Of a stretch of DNA of 64,000 bases, positions 51,973 to 60,769 are shown piece by piece. Origin of the DNA: Candidatus Obscuribacterales bacterium (lineage in GTDB: Bacteria; Cyanobacteriota; Vampirovibrionia; Obscuribacterales; Obscuribacteraceae); contig JAKFVU010000082.1 of the NCBI GenBank assembly GCA_021732025.1, positions 186,001-250,000 on the forward strand, written 5' to 3'. The notes under the pieces are model-generated. The model did no database searches, was not told where the DNA came from, and worked only from the letters and a program-made list of their open reading frames with translations. Made by a program: the position numbers and the translations under genes. The stretch's first letter is position 1; each line of letters opens with the position of its first letter.

Positions 51973-52431
51973 CTATATTGGCGCTTGCAAACCGGGCAAG
52001 TTTGGCACCAATTCATAGACTTGATCATGAGCCATACAGAATACGACACCGATGCCCACCCAGCATACCCATAGGGCCATTCCGAGAATATGAATTAAGG
52101 CCTTGGCTTGTATATCATTAGATAGATGCAAAAGCTGCTTAGCACCATATCGGCAGTCAGCACGCCACAATAAGTAGATGAGCGCGGCCACCACCAGCCC
52201 CATTAGGCCCATATTGTGGCAGCGCACCATGGTTTGTTCAGCGGTATGGGCGGGAATAGCGTGGGTTACCATGTACGGTACACAATACGAAACCGGAATC
52301 CACCAGTAAGACCGCAAGCGTTTAGCTATGCTAGTCTTCTTTGCTAATGGGTCTGCTGCCGCTGCTCCTGCCGAAGGAAGGTTTTCAACAGGCTTTTGAT
52401 TAGAGATAGTGGACGAATCAGAATCGCTCAT
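51973..52431 (-). CDS. Multi-pass membrane protein of unknown function
   Basis: A 152-residue protein with a short disordered N-terminus (SDSDSSTISNQ) and about three hydrophobic helices (WIPVSYCVPYMV, GLMGLVVAALIYLLW and ILGMALWVCWVGIGVVFCM). No motif links it to a known transporter. The start ATG 52431 lacks a ribosome site but a TACAAT hexamer is six bases before it, so it may be a leaderless transcript. The frame is open for 31 more codons upstream with no good start. It is divergent from the protease gene at 52503 and follows the sigma-like gene region upstream on the same strand. Confidence 0.65.
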   Translation of the reverse strand: MSDSDSSTISNQKPVENLPSAGAAAADPLAKKTSIAKRLRSYWWIPVSYCVPYMVTHAIPAHTAEQTMVRCHNMGLMGLVVAALIYLLWRADCRYGAKQLLHLSNDIQAKALIHILGMALWVCWVGIGVVFCMAHDQVYELVPNLPGLQAPI

Positions 52432-52502
52432 TTGATTATTGTATAAGATTAGATAGCTAATTCTCAGCGGCCTCGTAAATAGTAGATTCTCAGGTATATC
52501 AA

Positions 52503-53840
52503 GTGGCAACCGGCCAAAACGCAAGCCAACCTCTCATTCCCCTGAACACTGAAGCCTATGGCGATGCCCTGGCTCACGTTATACGAGTAGTCAGCACCCA
52601 AGACGGTAACCAAGAGCAAGTGCTCGGCCAGGCTTGGCTTTGTGGTTTTCATAAACTTGTAACTTGCGGACATGTAATCGATGCCCACATTGCTGAGCTA
52701 GAGACTCTGGTTGTGCGCTTTCCACAATCAGGCAACCGCTACCCGATATCTGAAATCAAACTACACCCGAACTTTACCCGCGACCCTCAATTGAATCAGC
52801 TGGTCAAGTTTGACGTAGCGTTGCTGATTGTCGATCTCAGCTATCCAGAGTCGGAAGCACGGCCGCTGCCCATCGCTTATGACCGCAATCTTCCCACCCA
52901 GCTGGCTCTTACAGCGGTGCGCTTCCCCACGCACCTAGGTCAGTTCAGTTCGGCACTTAACCCCCTGGCGCAGATGGGTCGCTTGCTAGGTCGCTTGCGT
53001 AAAGAAGATAACTATCACCTCTTGCACGATCTCGCCTTATCACCAGGAGATTCTGGTTCGGCTATCTTTGATGACTACACCGTTGTAGCCTTGCACTGTG
53101 GCGATACGGCCTCACTACCGGGCCTCAATTTGCCCACCACTTCAATTAGGCTAGCTCTCTGGATCGATGCCCTCAAAGAGCTAGGAATAGAACCTAATGC
53201 CATTGTGGAAGAGCCTAGCAATACGCCATCTCCGGCCCCTCTTGTACTGGCTTTCATAGTCACATTTATCATTTCTATGGGTGCCATGGGAGCCTTTTTA
53301 GCGGCTAAAGACATCGACAGTCACAAGATTGAAAAGACGCAGCTAGAGCCAATCAACCTGCAATTTAACCGTCCCAAAAATGGCTATAAGCTCAAAGAAG
53401 AAGCCAAAATTCTAATCACTTCGCGCTCTAGCTGTAATGTCTATATTTTCGGCGAAGTGCCTGCCGACCAGCTCAAAAGCCCAGACGACGTTAAAGTCTA
53501 CCGCTGTTATCCACCAGAAGACTTCAAAGAACTCTCCCTAATTACCAAAGGACAAATACGCTCCATCGACACTCTTGGCCCATATCCGTTCTTAGTGAAC
53601 GATCGGCCAGATAAATTACACATATTCGCCCTAAATTTGTCAGTTCCCAAGTTAGACCTGAAAGCCGCCTACAAAATCAATCGGGATGATCCAAAAAAAT
53701 CCATAATTTTAGACGACAGCAACACCCTAAAGGCAGCGGTAGCACTAGAAGAGAAGTATCCTGAAGGAGTAATGCACGTAATAATGGATGGTCCCGTATC
53801 CGACCCTAAATTAGGTGAAGTGGCAGTAGAGAGTAAGTAG
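52503..53840 (+). CDS. Trypsin-like serine protease with membrane helix and DUF4384-like domain
   Basis: A 445-residue protein. The N-terminal 235 residues form a chymotrypsin-fold protease: His57 in VTCGHVID, Asp104 in KFDVALLIV, Ser184 in PGDSGSAIFD; all three are present. A membrane helix follows at about residues 246-267. The outer part of about 180 residues has a DUF4384-like beta pattern (YKLKEEAKILITSRSSCNVYIFG). With no signal peptide, the protease half should be cytoplasmic and the C-terminal half outside. The start is GTG 52503, with AGG upstream. The next gene encodes a secreted DUF4384 protein 100 bases further on. Confidence 0.82.
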   Translation: MATGQNASQPLIPLNTEAYGDALAHVIRVVSTQDGNQEQVLGQAWLCGFHKLVTCGHVIDAHIAELETLVVRFPQSGNRYPISEIKLHPNFTRDPQLNQLVKFDVALLIVDLSYPESEARPLPIAYDRNLPTQLALTAVRFPTHLGQFSSALNPLAQMGRLLGRLRKEDNYHLLHDLALSPGDSGSAIFDDYTVVALHCGDTASLPGLNLPTTSIRLALWIDALKELGIEPNAIVEEPSNTPSPAPLVLAFIVTFIISMGAMGAFLAAKDIDSHKIEKTQLEPINLQFNRPKNGYKLKEEAKILITSRSSCNVYIFGEVPADQLKSPDDVKVYRCYPPEDFKELSLITKGQIRSIDTLGPYPFLVNDRPDKLHIFALNLSVPKLDLKAAYKINRDDPKKSIILDDSNTLKAAVALEEKYPEGVMHVIMDGPVSDPKLGEVAVESK

Positions 53841-53940
53841 TCGAAGCGGAACTAGTTGAAGCGAAACCCGTTTAAAAGACTACTACTACAAAAATCAGGC
53901 ATCATTTAATTAGAGCAGTATTTAGTTCGAGGACATAGTA

Positions 53941-54984
53941 ATGATTACCAAAAAGCGTACAGCAATTACTGCAATCTTGTCCTGCACCCTCGCGCTACCG
54001 CTGCTCTGGCAGCCAGCCTTTGCCGCAGACGCTGACAAAGCACAACCGGCATTTGATGAAATGAAAAAGGGCAAAGATCGCGGTTTGTTTATCGAACCGT
54101 CTCTCTATCACAAAGAGACAGTCAAAACTACCAAAAATACCAAGACCACCAGCAAAGAGCCAGTCAAAGAAGTGAAGGTCGAGGTGGCCACTCCGGCTAT
54201 TAAGGTGACACCGAAATCGACCAGCGCAGCTGTACCGAAAAGTAAGATCAAGGCAGATTTAGTGCCGGTTAAAGCCGCTCCAAACTCTATGGCACACGCT
54301 AAGGCACACACCAAGGCAGGTGCCAACTTGCCCAAGCATGCTGTAGCTAAAGCTCCTGCTGCAAAGAAAGCAGCAAAGTCAGCTAGTCATGTCACTATTG
54401 TGGCCAGCGACAAAGACCAAGGCTTTAAGAATGTATCTCTTGAAAGTGGTGATGCAATCATCAAAGCTTGGCTCAATAAGCCCGGCAATTTGCCTAAGTA
54501 TCGTGACGGCGAGAAAATGGTAGTTAACGTTACCGCCAATCAAGACTGCAACCTATCAATCTTTGATTATGACGGGAAAGGCAAGCTTACCCAAATATTC
54601 CCAAATGAATACCAACAAAGCAGCTCGGTAAAAGCGGGCGAGACAGTCACCATCGGTGGTGACAAGAGTGAGTTTGAATATCAAGTATCAACTTTGCCTG
54701 GTGAATCAAAAATTCAAGAACATATTTTTGTCTTCGCCTATCCTAATAACGAAGCGCCTATATCTATTGCGATGAACCGCACTTCTGACAGCCCATTCCG
54801 CTCTGCCGATATCACCATGGAGCAATACCGCAAACTTGTGAACGAGTCAAAGGCATATTCTTCTCGTGAGATCAAAATTACGGCCAAAGACAAATCACAG
54901 TTCAAGCAAGTAGCAAATGAGATTGCTTCAGGCGGAAAATCTGCACCTAATAAGGTAGAACTTTCGTTCCAAATCGAAAAATAG
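53941..54984 (+). CDS. Secreted DUF4384-domain protein
   Basis: A 347-residue exported protein with a signal peptide (about residues 1-29, AFA cleavage) and a long Lys/Thr/Ala-rich disordered stretch up to about residue 155. The C-terminal 190 residues form a DUF4384-type domain: KYRDGEKMVVNVTANQDCNLSIFDYDGKGKLTQIFPN, then a Gly/Asp turn and later HIFVFAYP. DUF4384 domains occur with kinases and CHAT proteins. It lies 100 bases after the protease gene, which has the same type of domain, and has GAGG upstream of the ATG. A hairpin follows the stop. Role unknown. Confidence 0.75.
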   Translation: MITKKRTAITAILSCTLALPLLWQPAFAADADKAQPAFDEMKKGKDRGLFIEPSLYHKETVKTTKNTKTTSKEPVKEVKVEVATPAIKVTPKSTSAAVPKSKIKADLVPVKAAPNSMAHAKAHTKAGANLPKHAVAKAPAAKKAAKSASHVTIVASDKDQGFKNVSLESGDAIIKAWLNKPGNLPKYRDGEKMVVNVTANQDCNLSIFDYDGKGKLTQIFPNEYQQSSSVKAGETVTIGGDKSEFEYQVSTLPGESKIQEHIFVFAYPNNEAPISIAMNRTSDSPFRSADITMEQYRKLVNESKAYSSREIKITAKDKSQFKQVANEIASGGKSAPNKVELSFQIEK

Positions 54985-55010
54985 ACCACATTTACCTAAT
55001 TAAAAAGGCC

Positions 55011-55035
55011 ATGGCAGCAGAAATGCTGCCATTTT
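55011..55035 (+). terminator. Hairpin after the DUF4384 gene
   Basis: A perfect 9-bp stem ATGGCAGCA/TGCTGCCAT around a GAAA loop with a short T run (four T). It follows the stop by 27 bases and is a likely, not certain, terminator. Confidence 0.6.
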
Positions 55036-55145
55036 GCTTAAAAATGGAACTTTGCCCCGGGCATTCAGTCAATATCCGCGAAGGAAGCAACGAAAAAGCG
55101 TTAAATGTTAGCCGCTGCAAAACGTCCTTCGATGAGAGGTATTCA

Positions 55146-55415
55146 ATGTCTATTTTAAGTTTCATTCTCTTTCTAATCGTAGCTGCTGCCTGTGCCTACA
55201 TTGCTGAAAGACTTGTCCCAGGCTCAATTCCTGGTGGTTTTTTCACATCGGCAATTGTCGGTATCATTGGTGCCTGGATCGGTGGCAATATGATTGGCCA
55301 CATCGGACCAGACCTCGCTGGCATCTCATTGTTACCAGCAATTCTTGGTTCTGCCGTATTTGTCTTTCTGTTATCGCTGTTATCCCGCGGGTTCAGCAGA
55401 TCTAAGGCTGTCTAA
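55146..55415 (+). CDS. GlsB/YeaQ/YmgE-type membrane protein
   Basis: An 89-residue inner-membrane protein with three hydrophobic helices (ILSFILFLIVAAACAYIA, SAIVGIIGAWIGGNMIG and LPAILGSAVFVFLLSLL) and the Gly-rich block PGGFFTSAIVGIIGAWIGG that marks this family of stress-related small proteins. The frame is open for 45 codons upstream, but ATG 55146 has GAGAGGT at the right distance and the extra stretch overlaps the hairpin, so it is excluded. It precedes a ferritin-like gene, so both may belong to a stress response. Confidence 0.85.
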   Translation: MSILSFILFLIVAAACAYIAERLVPGSIPGGFFTSAIVGIIGAWIGGNMIGHIGPDLAGISLLPAILGSAVFVFLLSLLSRGFSRSKAV

Positions 55416-55468
55416 GCAGACGTAGCCTTTAGCTGAGTGACCCTAAAATCAAATAAGGAGCAATGCTC

Positions 55469-55909
55469 ATGAGTTCTGAATATATCGAAGAGTTGAATGC
55501 GTTCTTGAGTGGTGAAATATCGGCTGTAGAGACCTATGAAGTGGCTCTAGAGCGCACCAAAGATGCAGACGTTCGACAAACGATGCTGAAGTGTCAAATG
55601 TCTCACGCCGACCGAGTAGCTAAGCTAACAGCCGAAGTGCGCGCACTAGATGGTGAACCAGCTAAATCGGCAGGCCTCTGGGGTGGATTTGAAAAAATGA
55701 CCCAAGGCAGCGCTTCGACAGAACAGGATGCCATTGCTCTGATGGAACTAGCAGAAGCAGAGCGGTTAGTGCAATATGAAGCACAGCAATCAATTGTTTG
55801 TGATTATGTTCGCAACATCGTAGCGGAGACGCTATTACCGGCGCAGCATGAAACACATTTGACTGTCAGCACATTGTTGAAGAACCTGGAGCCCTCCACC
55901 GTAAGTTAG
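55469..55909 (+). CDS. Ferritin-like / DUF2383-type protein
   Basis: A 146-residue helical protein. Residues such as E16-x-x-x-V-E-T-Y-E in the first helix and CQMSHADRVAKL in the second give an E-x-x-x-x-x-E ... H pattern like a diiron or ferritin-like four-helix bundle, as in DUF2383 proteins. The second pair of helices is ELAEAERLVQYEAQ and LLPAQHETHLTVST, with further Glu and His. ATG 55469 is preferred over 55463 because AAGGAG is eight bases away. It follows the GlsB-like gene and is near the superoxide dismutase; an oxidative-stress role is inferred. A terminator follows. Confidence 0.65.
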   Translation: MSSEYIEELNAFLSGEISAVETYEVALERTKDADVRQTMLKCQMSHADRVAKLTAEVRALDGEPAKSAGLWGGFEKMTQGSASTEQDAIALMELAEAERLVQYEAQQSIVCDYVRNIVAETLLPAQHETHLTVSTLLKNLEPSTVS

Positions 55910-55934
55910 TTGCGATGAAGGCAGACTAAAAGTA

Positions 55935-55970
55935 AAAAGAGGAAAGACACATACAGGTCTTTCCTCTTTT
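55935..55970. terminator. Bidirectional terminator between the ferritin-like and superoxide dismutase genes
   Basis: A 14-bp stem AAAAGAGGAAAGAC/GTCTTTCCTCTTTT around an ACATACAG loop, with A and T tails. It ends both convergent transcripts. Confidence 0.92.
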
Positions 55971-55995
55971 GTTTGCAGTAAATTGAAAGGGCGAA

Positions 55996-56811
55996 TTAGA
56001 CTGTAGAGTCAGCGCCGTTTACAAGCTTCTTGGTAGCGGCCAAACGCTTGGCCACGACTTGCCAGTCTAGGTTTTTAGCAAAGGCATCAAGATACTTTGC
56101 TCTGTCGATACCGTAGTCAATCATATAGGCATGCTCATAAACGTCTAGAACTAGAAGTGGCACCACATTCTGTGGAGACCACATATTATGCATATCTAGA
56201 CCAAATGTATCGATATGATTGCCACGAGTGTTGTATCCAACAACCACCCAACCCCGCATGCACTTACCGGAAGCTTTGAGGAAGTCCATAAACTTACCAG
56301 TAGAGCCGTAGCGCTCATCAAGAGCAGCCTTAACGTCACCGGTAGGGTCACCACCTGAGCCACCAAGGTTGCCGAAATAGAATTCATGATAGACCATGCC
56401 ATTGACAGCAAAACTTTGCTCAAGCAAAAGCTCTCGCAAAGGTGAATAAGTAGCATTAGGATTAGTCAAATCAGCAGTCTTAAGTTGATTGTAGATTTCG
56501 TTAGACTTGGTGACGTAACCTTTATAGAGCTTTAAGTGCTGCTCGATCTGACTAGCCGAAAGACCTTCCATGTTCTTTGTCACTAAAGCACTAAAATCTT
56601 TAGCGGAATAAGGGTCTTTACCAGCAACTGTTGCACCAGCAGCGGCAGAAGCTGAACCAGTGGCAGCAGCATTGGTTGCAGCAACTGCTGCGTTCACCGA
56701 AGCAATAGAGGTTGCAGCCACTGCACCCATCATCAATACTTCACGTCTGGTTACCACACCTTGTTTTGTCAACTCGAAGTTGCCAACCAGTTCTTTTTCG
56801 TTCGATGACAT
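55996..56811 (-). CDS. Superoxide dismutase (Fe/Mn) with Tat-type signal
   Basis: A 271-residue enzyme that turns superoxide into oxygen and hydrogen peroxide. An N-terminal part has T21-R-R-E-V-L-M, a Tat-like motif, before an Ala-rich hydrophobic stretch, so export of the folded enzyme is likely. The catalytic domain has the metal ligands His92, His142, Asp223 and His227 (QHLKLYKGYV, NGMVYHEFYF and LDVYEHAYMID). The length beyond 200 residues is due to the N-terminal region. Fe versus Mn cannot be told. It is convergent with the ferritin-like gene and divergent from the malic enzyme gene. Confidence 0.93.
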   Translation of the reverse strand: MSSNEKELVGNFELTKQGVVTRREVLMMGAVAATSIASVNAAVAATNAAATGSASAAAGATVAGKDPYSAKDFSALVTKNMEGLSASQIEQHLKLYKGYVTKSNEIYNQLKTADLTNPNATYSPLRELLLEQSFAVNGMVYHEFYFGNLGGSGGDPTGDVKAALDERYGSTGKFMDFLKASGKCMRGWVVVGYNTRGNHIDTFGLDMHNMWSPQNVVPLLVLDVYEHAYMIDYGIDRAKYLDAFAKNLDWQVVAKRLAATKKLVNGADSTV

Positions 56812-56927
56812 TCTTTTCTCCTCAGTAAGCTTTCATTTAAAACATTATTTTCCAACTAAGCAGTTTTTGCTCAAATTAATAGCTTTCAATTGCCAAGCTA
56901 TTAAAAAAAAGGAAGAAGCTTTCCATT

Positions 56928-58520
56928 TTGACCTTGGTGCAGCTTAACATACTCCAACTGACGCAAATTATGGATGATAACCCTAATTATGGTCAGCCGG
57001 CGTTTCCAAGTACCACTCAAAGCGTGAACACTATGACGACAAAAACCGAATCAACTAGCAAGCCCGACAAATCATTAGATATCTTGGCTGGCGCAGTAAA
57101 GCCTAATGCAAGCTACAGCTTGACCTTGCGACTAAAAATCACCAACCAACCTGGCATGCTCGGTAAAGTGACGTCATTAATTGGAGAAGTCGGTGGTGAT
57201 ATCGGTGCTATCGACATCCATGGCTTCGAACAGGACGCCATCATTCGCGACCTGACAGTAAAAGTTAGAGACCAAGAACATGGAGAAAAGCTAGTTAGCC
57301 AAGTAAAGGCTATGACTGGCATCGAAGTGGTCAATGTCTCGGACCGCACTTTCTTGATGCATTTGGGCGGAAAAATAAGGGTCACCAATAAAGTTCCGCT
57401 GACCACCAGAGACGACCTTTCTATGGCCTATACCCCAGGGGTGGCCCGTGTTTGCATGGCCATACATAACGAGCCAGAAAACGTCTATAAACTAACTATT
57501 AAGCGCAACACAGTCGCCGTGGTCACTGATGGATCAGCGGTACTAGGTCTTGGCAATATTGGACCAGAAGCATCGCTTCCAGTAATGGAAGGCAAATGCA
57601 TGCTCTTCAAAGAATTCGGCAAAGTCGATGCTTTCCCTATCGCCCTAGCTACTCAAGACGTAGAAGAAATCATTCAAGCTTGTAAGAACATCGCCCCTGT
57701 ATTTGGTGGCATAAACCTAGAAGACATTTCAGCGCCCCGCTGCTTTGAAATTGAAGAAAGACTCAAAGCTGAACTTAATATTCCAGTCTTCCACGATGAT
57801 CAACATGGCACAGCCGTAGTCGTTCTGGCAGCACTTCTTAATGCAGTCAAAATCGTTAAGAAAGACATCGCCAATCTCAAAGTAATCGTCAGCGGCGTGG
57901 GCGCTGCTGGTGTTGCTTGCTCGAAAATTCTCATGAACGCTGGAGTGAAAAATATCATCGGCTTCGACCGCATGGGCGCCATCTATAAAGGCCGCGGCGA
58001 ACACATGAACTACATGAAAGATTGGTTTGCAGAGAATACCAATCCAACTACATTCAAAGGCAGCATTGAAGATGCTCTAGAAGGTGCAGACCTTTATCTC
58101 GGGTTGTCTGGACCGGGAACAATTGAAGCCAAATCTCTTCAGAGAATGGCCAAAGACCCAATTGTCTTTGCCATGGCCAACCCAGTACCCGAAGTGATGC
58201 CTGAAGAAGCTGCACCATATGTACGCATTATGGCTACTGGCCGCTCAGACTATCCAAACCAAATCAATAATGTCTTGTGTTTCCCTGGTATCTTCCGCGG
58301 TGCACTAGATTGCCAAGCTACCGACATCACCGAAGAAATGAAACTGGCTGCTGCGTATGCCATTGCCAACGTCATTTCTGATAGCGAACTGAACGAAGAC
58401 TACATTATCCCTGGAGTCTTCAACCCGCTTGTGGGCCAAAGAGTTGCTGAAGCAGTGGCACAAGTAGCTATCAAGTCAGGAGTTGCAAGAAAGAGCAAAT
58501 TGGAAGACGCTAGCCTGTAG
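56928..58520 (+). CDS. Malic enzyme with N-terminal ACT domain
   Basis: An NAD(P)-dependent enzyme that oxidises malate to pyruvate and CO2. The 530 residues hold an N-terminal ACT domain (about residues 63-143, SLTLRLKITNQPGMLGKVT), an amino-acid sensing module, followed by the malic-enzyme core: LSMAYTPGVARVC with the catalytic Tyr, VVTDGSAVLGLGNIGPEASLPVMEGK, HDDQHGTAVV with the metal site, and the Rossmann motif VSGVGAAGVACSKI. The start is uncertain; TTG 56928, ATG 56970 and ATG 57033 are in frame, and GGAAGAAG lies before the first. The ACT fusion suggests feedback control by an amino acid. It feeds pyruvate from the TCA cycle. Confidence 0.93.
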   Translation: MTLVQLNILQLTQIMDDNPNYGQPAFPSTTQSVNTMTTKTESTSKPDKSLDILAGAVKPNASYSLTLRLKITNQPGMLGKVTSLIGEVGGDIGAIDIHGFEQDAIIRDLTVKVRDQEHGEKLVSQVKAMTGIEVVNVSDRTFLMHLGGKIRVTNKVPLTTRDDLSMAYTPGVARVCMAIHNEPENVYKLTIKRNTVAVVTDGSAVLGLGNIGPEASLPVMEGKCMLFKEFGKVDAFPIALATQDVEEIIQACKNIAPVFGGINLEDISAPRCFEIEERLKAELNIPVFHDDQHGTAVVVLAALLNAVKIVKKDIANLKVIVSGVGAAGVACSKILMNAGVKNIIGFDRMGAIYKGRGEHMNYMKDWFAENTNPTTFKGSIEDALEGADLYLGLSGPGTIEAKSLQRMAKDPIVFAMANPVPEVMPEEAAPYVRIMATGRSDYPNQINNVLCFPGIFRGALDCQATDITEEMKLAAAYAIANVISDSELNEDYIIPGVFNPLVGQRVAEAVAQVAIKSGVARKSKLEDASL

Positions 58521-58533
58521 TTTCTAATTTGAA

Positions 58534-58992
58534 CTAGCGCTGGTTAGCCCTGTCAATAATGTCAGCACCAAGACTTGCACCATAAGCTTCTTCAATGGCT
58601 TTTGGATCTTTCTTGATTTGTTCTTTGGTGATGAAAGTATTGACAGTAAACCGGCTCTTGTCCATCACATCAACTTGGGCGAATCCTTCTGATTCAATTT
58701 TGTTGCCGTTGTAGACGAAAATCCAAAGATAATAGTGAGGCCGGCTATTACCAGTTTGGTAGACTTCGTCATGACCTTTAATAAATTCATGGCCCACAGA
58801 CTTGGGGCTCGCTGCCGGCAAGTTGAAATATGTCCGCAGATCACGCACTAGAAACTCATGAAAATGAGCGTCAGGCACGACGTTTTCAATGGCACTACCA
58901 CTTGGATCACTGCCACAGCCAGTCAAAGACATCGCAAAGAAGCAAAAGGCAATTGTTGTTAACTGGCATTTGGTTTGTTTGAAAAGTCGCAT
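58534..58992 (-). CDS. Lipoprotein of unknown function
   Basis: A 152-residue protein with a lipoprotein signal: basic start, hydrophobic core TTIAFCFFAMS, and a lipobox L-T-G-C at about residues 23-26. The mature part is about 125 residues with VVPDAHFHEFLVRDLRTYF and YYLWIFVYNGNKIESEGFAQV. It looks like a small alpha-beta domain of no known family. It converges with the malic enzyme gene, with 13 bases between the stops. Anchored in the periplasm or outer membrane. Confidence 0.75.
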   Translation of the reverse strand: MRLFKQTKCQLTTIAFCFFAMSLTGCGSDPSGSAIENVVPDAHFHEFLVRDLRTYFNLPAASPKSVGHEFIKGHDEVYQTGNSRPHYYLWIFVYNGNKIESEGFAQVDVMDKSRFTVNTFITKEQIKKDPKAIEEAYGASLGADIIDRANQR

Positions 58993-59150
58993 AGTCGTCT
59001 CATATTGTTAGTTTGTGTGTGCAATGGTCCCGGCTCTAGATTTATTATTCCACCAACTCACTAGTTAAAAGCAGTGAACAGACCAGAGTATTCCGCAAAG
59101 CGCATGGCGTCTGCTCTGCTAGACTAGAACTAGCATTACAGGCGCGACCT

Positions 59151-59597
59151 ATGAGCGACGACTCAAATAAGCGGACCGATAAAGAGATAGCGAATCAAGC
59201 TTCTGGCTGGTTCACGGTTCCCTCGCCTGAGCCTCTAATAGCTGGCTCTGATCCTCCCAGTAATTTTTTTGACAAACCACCGTTGCTGTTCTCGGCGTTC
59301 ATCTGGCTATTTCCGTATCCATACATAATTATTGTGGGCTACACAGTAGGTGGCATTAACCTGTTTTTTCAGGCCTTTGGACTTAAGGCCTCTGACATCA
59401 TTCCACTCGACCTGATTAAGGCCCTAATAGTGTGCGTGCCTTTCCTGTTTTTCTTTTTTATATCGACAAAGGGAACCTGGTTCATAAACAGAATCTTCTT
59501 TCTCTTGCCTGCGTGGCTCTTTCTTTACTGGACAATGGGTATGACCCAAGGTGCAGTGATGCAAGCTTTAAACAGAGCTTATGGCATTGGGAAATAG
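59151..59597 (+). CDS. Membrane protein of unknown function (148 aa)
   Basis: A protein with a soluble, Ser/Pro/Asp-rich N-terminus (about 45 residues) and three hydrophobic helices: LFSAFIWLFPYPYIIIVGYTV, LIVCVPFLFFFFIS and IFFLLPAWLFLYWTMG. No conserved motif is recognised. The ATG at 59151 is in a reasonable context (GCGACCTATG) without a strong ribosome site. It converges with a TPR gene, with 5 bases between the stops. Function unknown. Confidence 0.6.
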   Translation: MSDDSNKRTDKEIANQASGWFTVPSPEPLIAGSDPPSNFFDKPPLLFSAFIWLFPYPYIIIVGYTVGGINLFFQAFGLKASDIIPLDLIKALIVCVPFLFFFFISTKGTWFINRIFFLLPAWLFLYWTMGMTQGAVMQALNRAYGIGK

Positions 59598-59602
59598 AAG
59601 CA

Positions 59603-60652
59603 TCACTCATACAACAATTTCGATTTATCAAATGGATACGTTGCTAACGCCCGCGTCTCAAGCTTGGCGGCTTCTTCGATTCTATTCGCTTTGCGCAAGA
59701 GAACAGAGTAGTTACTCAGAGTCAATCCGACATATGGATTTTTTGCACCGTAAAGTCTTAATCGTGTACTTAAAGAGCGCTTGTAGAGGCTCTCGGCAAG
59801 CTGATATTTGCCCTGACTAACATAGAGAAGACCAAGGTTATTACTAATAAATGCGGCTGTTGAATGATCTGAAAAGCCCAACTTATCGAGCGTTAAAAGT
59901 GCGCGACAAAATAGGGGTTCAGCTTTACTCAGCTTACCCTGGTAACGAAAACTCTCAGCCAAGTTACATAAGTCTCGACAAAAATCTAGACTCTTATTAC
60001 CCGCTATCTTCTCATCGAGTCGTAGCACTTCGGAGAAAACTGCAATCGATTGTTCAGTTCTGTTAGCCATATAGTAGAGGACACCTAAGTCAGACAATGC
60101 CCCTGTAAATTGCGGGCTTTCACGTCCATAGGAATTCCGACTGATAAGGAGACAGCGTTTTCGATACTTTTCGGCCTCATCAAATTGCGACAGCTCCTGG
60201 TTTGAGTAAGCAATACTGGAAAGACACAGAATTAGTTCACTGCTTTCAATACCATAAGCGCGTTCTTGAAGATCCAAAGCTCGTTTAAACATTGGAATCG
60301 CTTTCGAATTTTCTCCCTGACCCTGAAATGCCTTTCCAAGATTGCCTACTGCCACAACGAGTTGTTGAGGCGTACAGCCTGGCTTCCGCTCTAACTGGAA
60401 AATCAACTTCTCAAAGCAACGCTGGGCCAGAGCATATTTACCTTGCTTCAGACCCGCTACACCTAACCGCTCTAGGTCTAGCGAATTTAATAAAAGATGC
60501 TCCTTAGGACAATCCCCCCCGGAAGCTACATCTGAAACACAGTTTCTTGGTACAAGTTCTCTCCCAAACCAGTCAGCAAGGCAAAGCACAAGAAGCGCAG
60601 ACACCACAAAAGTGCCAAGGTATAACTTCCTAAGACGATGCTGGTCAGTCAT
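59603..60652 (-). CDS. TPR-repeat protein, membrane-anchored
   Basis: A 349-residue protein. Residues 9-27 form a hydrophobic anchor or signal segment (LYLGTFVVSALLVLCLADW). The rest holds about six TPR pairs with the usual W/L-G-x-Y-A-F-A-P pattern, for example AGLKQGKYALAQRCFEKLI, LGVLYYMANRTEQSIAVFSEVL, LAESFRYQGKLSKAEPLFCRAL and LYVSQGKYQLAESLYKRSL. These resemble kinesin-light-chain-type repeats. It is likely to face the periplasm or cytoplasm by one anchor. The partner is unknown. The gene is alone on its strand between two converging neighbours. Confidence 0.8.
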   Translation of the reverse strand: MTDQHRLRKLYLGTFVVSALLVLCLADWFGRELVPRNCVSDVASGGDCPKEHLLLNSLDLERLGVAGLKQGKYALAQRCFEKLIFQLERKPGCTPQQLVVAVGNLGKAFQGQGENSKAIPMFKRALDLQERAYGIESSELILCLSSIAYSNQELSQFDEAEKYRKRCLLISRNSYGRESPQFTGALSDLGVLYYMANRTEQSIAVFSEVLRLDEKIAGNKSLDFCRDLCNLAESFRYQGKLSKAEPLFCRALLTLDKLGFSDHSTAAFISNNLGLLYVSQGKYQLAESLYKRSLSTRLRLYGAKNPYVGLTLSNYSVLLRKANRIEEAAKLETRALATYPFDKSKLLYE

Positions 60653-60769
60653 TGAACGCTCCCGTTGACTCTATTATGCACTCTGTAAAAGACAGCAACA
60701 GACCTTTTATTTTTGCCAGATTGGGGTAAATCTAGAATATTGAGCGTTTGTTCAGGCAGGAGAAAGACA

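Noticed and set aside
55011-55145. Upstream extension of the GlsB-like gene
   Set aside because: It runs through the hairpin after the DUF4384 gene; ATG 55146 has a proper ribosome site.
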